NCBI GenBank assembly: GCA_013054445.1
Contig: JAAMPI010001358.1
Location: 1-15,549, forward strand
Source of the DNA: Cudoniella acicularis
Lineage: Eukaryota > Ascomycota > Leotiomycetes > Helotiales > Helotiaceae
Direction of reading: 5' to 3'
DNA length: 15,549 nt
The translations under genes were made by a program, and so were the position numbers. The notes under the pieces were generated by a model. That model did not search any database. It had not been told where the DNA came from and saw only the letters and a program-made list of their open reading frames with translations. This document shows, one piece after another, positions 8,201-15,549 of this stretch. Each line of letters opens with the position of its first letter. Position 1 is the first letter of the stretch.

Positions 8201-10483
8201 ATGGATCGCATCGAAGATCCCCTCGACCGGAGCAGCCAGGCAGCGTTCAAACAGTGGATGCACCCACTTCCAAACACGGTTCCAGTCAGCATGGTCCATA
8301 TCCAGAGTCTGGAAAACAAGCGGCGAATATTCGACAGAATGAACGGCACCATGGCTTCAGAGCGTGCACGTGGCGAGGCTATTCTGTCACGGCTGCGGAC
8401 TTTGTCTCCTTTGATTGCTGAGATTTTTGAGGTCAAGGTTGACCAGATTGACGAGTTCACAATGAGACTAATTAATAATCGCTCAGATGAAACCGTCCCG
8501 GAAGATTCCTACGTCGCACTTTCGTATTGTTGGTCTCAGCAGTATCAAGCTTCGACTGATGACTCTGAACTTACAATACCTACTTCGGAAGTACTATTTC
8601 AAGCAGCAATGGGAGAACGAGCAGACTTTACTGAAGGTCTCTGGGTTGATCAGATGTGTATTGACCAGGATTCAGAGGAGGAGAAAAGCGTTGCCATTCC
8701 AACAATGGCAACACTTTACCGCAACGCCTCTAGAGTCGTTGTCTGTCTCGATGATGTTGAGATGGATGAAGAAGAGATGCTTTTCTTGGGTCAAGACCTC
8801 CTTCCCGAGTACGCAAATCCCGCTGTGCCTATAGGAGTGTTTCCGCATCTAAATGATCCGCATCCTTACATGGTTGCAAATCCAGTACTATACAGATTTT
8901 TCGGAAAGATTTGCGAGTCGAGATGGTTCACAAGAGCTTGGTGCTCCCACGAGATGCGTTTGGCACAATGGCACAGGTTTTACATCAAATGTCCTACTGT
9001 CTTTCCCGACAAGGTCATGGCATTTGGCTTCACAGGACAATTCCTCTGGTGGCTCGCAGCGTTATCTTCAAGCCTACCTGCTTTCTCCGACCGCATGAAG
9101 AAAGCACGTCAAACCATTGTTCAGACGCTAGATTTCAAGCAGAGGCTCCGACAAACGATCCGATTACATCGCGGAGAATATGCTTCGGAAAGCAATGACA
9201 ATACTTACGCTCTGGCAATGCTAGAGGCTTTCAATCTTGGTGCCGGCGGTAATCCAAAACTGTCCACTGAAACTCTCCGTACGCGCGATGCAAATCGGGA
9301 TCGAATATCTATCGTCCTGAATCTTCTCGGAAACGGGCTCAAGTTGAAGTATAAACCTGATCCCGACCTGGAAGAGTACAGTTCCGTCGACAAATGCTTC
9401 CGAGATTTGCTTGTTCTGGCGATAGCTGCTGGAGATCCGGTAGCTCTTTGTACAACGGGCGAGCCTCTAATTGTAGGGGATGAAACTTTATCATCAACCT
9501 GGCTTTGTAGGCCGAAAAGCTCAGATCTGGGTTCAGCACCAGAGGCAGAAAAACTGCCAGAGATGTCAACAGAGGGAATCATGATAGATCCGTCCCCCTC
9601 GGCTTGCTGGATTCAACTCGACGGGTACTTTCTCTCCATTTCCGATACACCAACTGAGGATTCCACCGAAGTCCTCACAGCGCGACTCATAGTCACGGTT
9701 GCGAAGCAACTCGGGATGGGCTTGAGCCCCACAGGGGAAATCAGTGATGCATTTGGGCCTGGGCCAGACTACGGCGCAGTAAGTTTTGGGGGGATAACAC
9801 CTTTTTGCTATTCTAGAAAGTCTCATGACAAATTTCCTGAGACCTTCGTGTCTTATCCCTCCTAAAAATGGGTTTAAAGGGTAATTGCTGACTCTCCGAT
9901 TATATAGTGGCAGTACCAGACTACTACCCCTGAAGGCATTGAGTGTTTCGTTAAAACGCTAGCTTGCGTTATGTACTGTGGGCATGAATGGATAGAAAAG
10001 ACAGCAACAAGATGTAGTTTCCCCCCGCGCTACCTGCCTGAAATGATCAGCAATGCCAGGATCCACAAAGACGGTTTTGATTACCATTCAATAATGCAGC
10101 CTTCATGGGAAGATGCAAAACACAGTTGGCAAGGGGTCTCAGCCATACTTCGTTTCACCAATTGGCTGATGGCTTGGGGTCACAATACGACTTCTGGTCT
10201 GCGAGAAAATTGGACACCCCATTTTTTTGCGGTTGGAGAGACTAAGGTACTCACATTCGCCAAGGACTATGATGGTGGACCCTATATTTTCTTCCCGGCT
10301 TGCTTGGCTAAGGATGCATATGTACGGCTTGCTAGAGCATGGGTCCTTCAGCCATTAAGCGTTGGAGGAAACAATTTGCTCGCTACGCGTGGGAAGACAA
10401 GGATATTTAGTCCGGTGTCATTGGAGGATATTGGGGAAAGTGGGTGGGTGTTTGTCAGGGAGAAGATCATCCATGGCTGGTGA
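8201..10483 (+). CDS. HET-domain (heterokaryon incompatibility) protein
   Basis: A long open frame from ATG 8201 (context AAAGATGG) encodes a HET domain (PF06985-type), the module of proteins that trigger cell death when genetically different hyphae fuse. Its three landmark blocks are visible: YVALSYCWS (residues 104-112), LWVDQMCIDQ (147-156) with ATLYRNASRVVVCLDD just after, and RWFTRAWCSHE (241-251). The first frame hits TAA at 9863-9865. An intron joins it to a second exon opening WQYQTTTPEG at 9908 and ending at TGA 10481-10483. The best donor is GTAAGT at 9779 (intron 9779-9907, 129 bp, branch CTGAC, acceptor ATATAG), giving about 717 aa. GTGTCT at 9848 would give a 60-bp intron, also in frame. 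The C-terminal part (KHSWQGVSAILRFTNWLM, GGPYIFFPACLAKDAYVRLARAW) resembles the tail of het-6-type proteins in general layout only. No stops or frameshifts are seen, so the gene looks intact. Its recognition partner is unknown. Confidence 0.85.
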
Positions 10484-10809
10484 TGTGAGGAGCACTTGAT
10501 ATTTCGTGCTTGTCTATTGTAATGAACAGTTCCTTCCTTCTTTGAAACTCGTCATCTTTCGTTGTATATCGTATTTTAAGATCTGCGTTTGACCTTATCG
10601 AGAATACCCTGAGAGCATGGCGAGGAAAAGTGGTGATGCCGAGATCAGTCTCTAGGAGGATACGACCATTATAATTTCTGAGGTGGTGGAGGGATCCCAA
10701 AATGCTCCAGCAGGACCACTGTAACGGAGCAGAAACGGATTCCCGGGCAAAATTCGGCAAGGAAACTGTAGCCGGACACACTGGAGGCCAAAATGAGTCC
10801 CACGTTATA

Positions 10810-10922
10810 GTGCGCAGGCTGACTCAGGGTGTGCTCAAGCTCTGCTCAGGATTTCCCCAGGCATGCTCGGGCTCTGATCAGGTACTCACCCTCGGCTCAG
10901 GTATGCCCACCCTTAGCTTAGG
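10810..10922 (+). repeat. Degenerate GCTCAGG-type repeats with right copy of 16-bp repeat
   Basis: This stretch repeats variants of GCTCAGG/GCTCGGG/GATCAGG (GACTCAGG, CTGCTCAGG, GCTCGGGCTC, GATCAGG, GGCTCAGG, AGCTTAGG) at short intervals and contains CTCACCCTCGGCTCAG at 10885-10900. It may be a low-complexity tract or the remnant end of a small mobile element; no terminal repeat or target duplication was found to decide. Confidence 0.45.
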
Positions 10923-11067
10923 TTAAAGCAGCAGCTACTCACGTCTGGAGACTAAAACGGAACTGGCGATGAAATTAGAGTCTGACTTTCGTGGTATATT
11001 CAGGCATAATGTTTTATTTCTTATTGGATGTGAGGCAGTTTTAGGCTACTAGCCTACTTCATTGTTG

Positions 11068-11077
11068 ATTGGCCAAT
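11068..11077. promoter_or_regulatory. Palindromic CCAAT element ATTGGCCAAT
   Basis: ATTGGCCAAT reads as CCAAT on both strands and lies about 430 bp upstream of the PKS start codon. CCAAT boxes are bound by the fungal CBC/Hap complex; relevance here is inferred from position only. Confidence 0.3.
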
Positions 11078-11455
11078 ATTAAATGAAGTTCATGTGAGAA
11101 CTTCTCCCATGAGCTTACAAATATTCCTATTACAGTAGGATATGTGGTAATAAGTTAGAGACATGGGGGAAGCAGTGCGAAGGGTGCATGCATGGACTAC
11201 TGTGATCCAGCATGCAGTTCAAGCATAGTATCCTAGGTAGGTAGATTGTAACACCAAGAATCCAACTCTCGCAGGGTATTCGGGGCGTACTGTGCCGTAA
11301 CTGAACGTAATCTCCAGGCAGCCGTTTGTAGTAGACGAACCCAGGGGTGGTTTCCCTGTGTTGCTAGCTAGAGATAGAGGGTTCTTTTCCCGCCCTTATT
11401 TGCTATCGAGTAAACCAAAGAACAAACTCGTATACTCAATTATCAATATCGAAGC

Positions 11456-11482
11456 CCTTCCATCTCTTCTTTTTCACCCCCT
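11456..11482 (+). promoter_or_regulatory. CT-rich core-promoter stretch upstream of the PKS start
   Basis: A pyrimidine-rich run (CCTTCCATCTCTTC, then a T-rich and C-rich part) ends about 25 bp before ATG 11508. Such CT blocks are usual near transcription starts of filamentous-fungal genes that lack clear TATA boxes. It argues that the PKS 5' end once was a real promoter-bearing gene. Confidence 0.35.
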
Positions 11483-11507
11483 ATATCTTACATTTTTTAC
11501 AGCCAAC

Positions 11508-13583
11508 ATGTATTTTTTCGGGGATCAGGAAGCTGATTTCCACCACGCGATTATGCGGCTCTATCGTCAATTTTCGGGGCTACCCCTTCTCGCTGCCTTT
11601 CTAGAATCGACACTACAGGAAGTCAAGAATGACTTGAAGAAACTGAAGCTTTCAGAAAAGCGAGACTTAATCTTCCGCAACTTCCTTAAATTCAGTGAGC
11701 AGCAACAAAAGAAAGATGTGAAAGATGTAGCACCTTACACCATGCTAGTTTGCATAGCACAGCTTGGCTGCGAAATTGTGTATGAATTCAATGATTTCAA
11801 GACATAAGTATGGTCTGTTATGCTGACATAACCAATAGCTGCATGCATGCAAGACCTGGACCAGAGAATGGAGCCCGTGAAGTCGGTTTTGGACTATGCA
11901 CAGGAGTGCTGCCGGCTATAGCAGTCGAAATGGCTGACAATGTAGCTGAACTCCTAACTCGGGGTTCAGAGTTCGTTTCGCTTTCGCTGCGATTGGGCCT
12001 CACAGCTGCTAGTCGAGGAGAGTCTATCGAAGGAAATAAAAGCAGCTGGGCTACTACAGTGTCTGGACCGTCACAGGAAGAAATGAAGTAGATCCTCAAG
12101 GACTTCCTTCATTTAAATGTAAGATATTTCCCTTTTGTTGTTAGATATGCTGATGTTGTGGCAGCCTTTACCCATATACAAACAGCCATACATCAGTGCA
12201 GTAATGCCATTATCCCTAACAATAAGCGGACCGCCTTCGTCACTCAAAAAGTTCCACAATAACTGCCCTCAGATGCAGAATCTACACTACGCGACTTTGG
12301 GAATTTCAGTGCCATTTCACACCGGCCATCTTCCGATTCCTGATATTGATGCAATGCTAGGAGAGCCCCAGCTGTGGAAAATACACTTACACCCCAAAAC
12401 AGTCTTTACCTCTAACTTCTCCGGTCAGAAATTTGAGGAATGCCACAAACTACGAGACCTGCTTCACAGAGCAATATTGGAAGTGTTCCAGTATCCCATA
12501 TATGTGCCTGAGATTCTAGAAACACTCAGTCACTTCTCCGATCAGCAAAATGCAACATTGAATATCATTGGACCTTCATCAATTAAGTAGTACCTTAGAC
12601 AAGCATTTCCACAAAATGAGCGGATACAGTATGGATGCAAAGGAGAACGCGAATACAAACTATCTTTCCGAATGTCAACAAATTTAGGAGGCATAGTAAT
12701 TATTAGCATGGCTCGAAGGTTCCCTGGGGCAGAAAGCGTGGACAAGCTTTGGGAACTTATAAAAATGGGCAAGATATGTGTATCAAGGTAAGTTAACCCT
12801 ATATAAAGCTTATCCGTGGAACATTCAAAGAAACCTGATTGAGCAGTAGGTACCTGCAGACCGTTTTGATCTAGATACGCATTACGATGCATCCGGCAAA
12901 GCTCTAAATACGACAACAACTCCATACGGCTGCTTTGTAAAGAGTCCAGGATATTTTGATGCCTATCCGTTCAAGATATCGCCCCGAGAAGCAGCTCAAA
13001 CAGATCCTATCCAGCGTTTAATGCTAATGACAGCGTATGAAGCACTCGAAATGACTAGTTATAGCCCTGATCAAGTTTTAGCCGAAGACAAGAGAATTTT
13101 CTCTACTTTTTACGGTCAGAGCAGTGACGATTGGCGTGAGATAAATGCAGGCCAAAACATCAACACTTTTCACATTACAGGGGGCAATCGAGCGTTTGGT
13201 CCAGGAAGGATAAGCTTCTTTTTCAATTGGGACGGGCCTAGTATGGTTTTGATATAGCATGCTCTGCCAGTGCGGTGGCTATCGAGATGGCATGCGACGC
13301 ACTGAAGTCAAGGAAATGTGATATTGCACTAGCTGGGGGTGCCAATATCATAACTGCTTTAGATATTTTTGCTGGCTTAAGCCGTGCCGGCTTTTTGTCG
13401 CCCAGTGAATCTTGTAAGACTTGGGATGTTGAAGCTGATGGCTACTGCCGTGCTGATGTTGTTGCCACTATTGTTCTCAAACGAGAACATGATTCTATCA
13501 GGGGCCATGATAAGATTCTGGCAATCATTGATTCAGTCGCTATAAATCACTCAGCATTTGTCCCAGGAAATCATGGCTTCTAG
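11508..13583 (+). pseudogene. Non-reducing polyketide synthase relic: SAT domain and partial KS
   Basis: ATG 11508 (CCAACATG, then MYFFGDQEADF) begins an NR-PKS-type starter-unit ACP transacylase domain. FGDQ, LAAFLESTLQEV and VCIAQLGC are followed, in another frame, by VGFGLCTGVLPA with the SAT catalytic Cys in GLCTG (11897-11899). After intron 12119-12164 come PYISAV, LTISGPPSSLKKF and VPFHTGHL, with the catalytic His at 12318-12320. A ketosynthase follows: IVIISMARRFPGAESVD, then an intron from GTAAGT 12788 to about 12849, VPADRFDLDTHYD, GPGRISFFFNWDGP, ACSAS with the active-site Cys at 13260-13262, and FAGLSRAGFLSP. Similarity stops near NHSA (about 13560), before both KS histidines; AT, PT, ACP and TE are absent. 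Damage: TAA 11805, a frame change at about 11808-11838, TAG 12089, TAG 12588, a slip at the second intron and a one-base loss near 13245. Intact relatives make aromatic polyketides; this copy cannot, and its product is unknown. Confidence 0.86.
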
Positions 13584-14118
13584 GAAGAAGTTCATAGGAT
13601 ATTATAGCTCCTGGGAGAAGGTAGCTCCTAGAAAAAAGATTAGAATTCTAATTCATCATCGTCTAACATCTTGAAAATGTCCCAGAAAGATGTCACCAGG
13701 TGACAGTCACGTGATCTTTCATCTCGACGCCTCTCCATCTTAAACACAAACGAGTATCTTTCTAAGTTCCAAGCGTGCATCTTGAGCTGTGTAAGAAGCT
13801 GGTATGGATTCGTTGAGTTACCTCTCTGCCACGGCTTAGTCCCACAAATTAATGGCGCATAAAGTCACGATTCCAACATGCGCGGAGACAGAACCCGTGA
13901 TTGCTCAGCCTCACGAGAATAATGTCGCATCTTTCCTACCTCCAGAAAGTTATCAACACCAACACAGCGACCATCGAGGATACCATCGACACTCAACAGA
14001 ACCGTAGTCGCTTAATATTTCTGTCTTGAAAGTCCACTGTTGAGCACTTCTAAAGGACGAGCCTGTCATCTGACCAAGCACCAGCTACCTCAATCCTAGG
14101 ATTCCTAGATCCCGAATC
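13584..14118. other. Spacer with small repeats between PKS relic and second HET gene
   Basis: No gene is recognisable. The left part has three degenerate 17-bp copies (13574-13590, 13605-13621 TAGCTCCTGGGAGAAGG and 13622-13638 TAGCTCCTAGAAAAAAG), a perfect 14-bp palindrome ATTAGAATTCTAAT (13639-13652), GTCACC-A-GGTGAC (13692-13704) and TCACGTGA (13707-13714). The rest, from about 13730, is ordinary sequence that should hold the promoter and 5' UTR of the downstream HET gene. Confidence 0.5.
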
Positions 14119-15549
14119 ATGCGCCTCTTGAACACAACAACCCTTGAGCTCCACGAGTTCTTCGGGTCTCGAATCCCAATTTATGCTATTCTTTCACATC
14201 GCTGGGGGGACGGTGAAGTTACTTTTCAAGACTTGAAGAGTGTGGGGAGGGTGGACATGGCGGGGTGGACGAAGATAACTGGGTGCTGTGCTCAAGCCAA
14301 AAGCGATGGGTGGAAATACGTCGTATGCCTTATAAATAAGACTTGTTTACTGTTGCAAAGGCTAATAGTGTCTAGTGGATTGATTCCTGCTGCATCGATA
14401 AATCTAGCAGCGCTGAGCTCTCAGAAGCTATCAACTCAATGTTTGCATGGTATAGGAATGCACAAGTCTGCTATGCTTACTTGTCTGACGTTCCGGCTAC
14501 TGAACAAGGTCATGATAGAGAGGACTCTGCATTTCGCCATAGCACATGGTGGACGGTGAGTAGCAGACATCTTATCATTTTAGATATGCGAAAACTAAGA
14601 GAGTTGGCGGGTTAGAGAGGGTGGACCTTACAAGAGCTTCTCGCACCTGAGGCTATTGTTTTCTTTAATTCAAGTTGGAGAGAGATTGGAACAAAGGGCA
14701 GTTGTTCCAACCTAATATCATCTATTACAGATATTCCAAGGCAATATCTGTGGGAGTATAACCGAGCATGTATAGCTCAGAAGATGTCGTGGGTTTCAAG
14801 CAGAGACACTTTACGCGTCGAGGATATGGCTTACTGTCTTATGGGTCTCTTTGGCGTCAATATGCCATTATTATACGGAGAAGGTAACCAAGCCTTTATA
14901 AGACTTCAGCTGGAGATCATGAAAATATCAGACGACGAATCCCTCTTTGCATGGGCCGACAGAAGCATTCCTCCTCACGGCAACGGCCTACTCGCAAATT
15001 CTCCAGCAGCGTTCAGGTTTTCACAGCATGTTGAAAAAACTTTGCCAACTAAACCTAATCCATATCTGATGACGAATAAAGGACTTCAAATTACACTACC
15101 AATTACCCTAGACGAAGAACGGGCAGAGGCCCCCTCTCTACTCCCTGGACTTACTCCAGCTCCTCCAGGAACAAACTTCCTCTACTATTGTGCCAAATTA
15201 AACTGCCATTCGAAATCTACGAAGAATGCCGTGGTGGTGAAACTACGCGCAATCATCGGCTCTGGGACCGAAACATATTGTCGAATCGATTGCAACGAGT
15301 TGAACTTCGAGTTGGACTTCGAGTCTACATACCGGACGTATGAAAACATATCGATTTTTGTTTCCCCGCAGTTGTGGCGTTTATCCTTCAAGAATAGAGA
15401 ACTTTTCGCTATCGACGTCCCCACAGGTTCTTTTCTCGATAATGGTTTCGACATCATCACTAGTTCCCGTTACCCCTCTCAGAAGCACGAAAGTTCGAAA
15501 ATAGTCTCTGATCGCAATTTTTTTTTTCATCATGATNNGCGNCNGACAT
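14119..15549 (+). CDS. HET-domain protein, three exons, 3' end beyond window
   Basis: Exons 14119-14322, 14376-14555 and 14616-15549 join in phase 0 through introns of 53 bp (GTATGC donor, GCTAAT branch, TAG) and 60 bp (GTGAGT donor, ACTAAG, TAG). The product starts MRLLNTTTLELHEFF and has the HET-E/HET-D-like version of the HET domain: YAILSHRWG (residues 22-30), a GCCAQAKSDGW helix, WIDSCCIDKSSSAELSEAINS (69-89), VCYAYLSDV and RGWTLQELLAPE (129-140). It continues with EDMAYCLMGLFGVNMPLLYGEG and DDESLFAWADR, the block that commonly follows HET in this subfamily. About 434 residues are read without a stop before ambiguous bases. Many relatives carry NACHT and WD40 domains further on; whether this one does is not visible. 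It belongs to a different HET subtype from the gene at 8201. The short frame from 14119 to 14559 is only unspliced read-through of exons 1 and 2. Confidence 0.85.
15518..15549. other. Homopolymer and ambiguous bases, likely contig end
   Basis: Ten T (15518-15527) are followed within 10 bases by N at several positions (15537, 15538, 15542, 15544). This looks like a low-quality contig or read end, so the last codons of the HET gene should not be trusted. Confidence 0.8.

Larger units (their letters stand above)
10484..11507. other. Intergenic region, presumed promoter of the PKS relic
   Basis: No gene is recognisable between the HET stop and the SAT start. It contains the GCTCAGG repeats (10810-10922), a small hairpin TAGGCT-ACT-AGCCTA (11042-11056), the palindrome ATTGGCCAAT (11068-11077) and a pyrimidine-rich run just before the PKS start. 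A minus-strand open frame at 10467-10781 shows no family features and looks spurious. Confidence 0.5.

Noticed and set aside
8092..8421. Open frames overlapping the HET start (plus and minus)
   Set aside because: Other-frame shadows; only the frame from 8201 carries the HET motifs and stays open for 554 codons.
9205..9582. Minus-strand 125-codon open frame
   Set aside because: Antisense to the HET gene, with no recognisable family.
10467..10781. Minus-strand 104-codon open frame downstream of the HET gene
   Set aside because: Overlaps the HET 3' end antisense, with no domain-like features or intron signals.
11818..12099. Minus-strand 93-codon open frame
   Set aside because: Antisense of the SAT domain; the plus strand carries the GLCTG active site.
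1..15549. tRNA, rRNA or CRISPR arrays
   Set aside because: No cloverleaf with a T-arm consensus, no rRNA-like block and no regularly spaced identical repeats were seen on reading; a tRNAscan/Infernal run would settle it.

Overview
The window is genomic DNA of a filamentous ascomycete (Pezizomycotina type). The evidence is short spliceosomal introns (46-67 bp where clear, one possibly 129 bp) with GTAAGT-like donors and CTRAC/CTAAT branch sites, HET-domain genes, a PTH11/rhodopsin-type membrane protein, a non-reducing polyketide synthase (NR-PKS) relic, and a 6 kb retroelement block with the C:G-to-T:A pattern of repeat-induced point mutation (RIP). The species cannot be named from the sequence.

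Left block (1-6379): a graveyard of retrotransposons. From left to right it holds (i) the RNase H end of a Tad-like LINE on the minus strand; (ii) a leader or LTR-like stretch followed by a Ty3/gypsy-type gag relic on the plus strand, ending near 2215; (iii) a larger, 3'-truncated Ty3/gypsy element on the minus strand (LTR 6137-6379, gag, zinc knuckle, protease, reverse transcriptase, RNase H) that stops near 2222 before any integrase. CA and TG dinucleotides are scarce and TA abundant, while CG is kept. Stops are nearly all TAG/TAA at former Gln/Trp positions, and catalytic or zinc-binding residues are replaced in the way RIP would do it.

Middle block (6380-10483): the gypsy LTR border sits directly against codons of a rhodopsin-domain (PTH11-like) membrane-protein gene. 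That gene keeps its introns but has lost its 5' end and carries a one-base frameshift. After about 770 bp of spacer comes an apparently intact two-exon HET-domain gene (8201-10483, about 717 aa). A hairpin-forming inverted repeat abuts its start codon, and short GGCTCA-rich repeats lie on both sides.

Right block (10484-15549): about 1 kb of promoter-like spacer leads into a decayed NR-PKS fragment (11508-13583). It has a SAT domain plus the front half of a KS domain; three premature stops and two or three frame slips break it, and everything after mid-KS is missing. After 535 bp with small repeats comes a second HET-domain gene of a different subtype (14119 to the right end). It has three exons, is open throughout and runs off the window into ambiguous bases that look like a contig end.

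No novel multi-gene system is evident. The window reads as a typical fast-evolving accessory region: incompatibility genes, a dead secondary-metabolism gene and RIP-silenced transposons next to each other. The most informative points are residue-level RIP knockouts of the retroelement, the exact transposon border inside a host gene, and two HET genes that survive intact beside broken neighbours.
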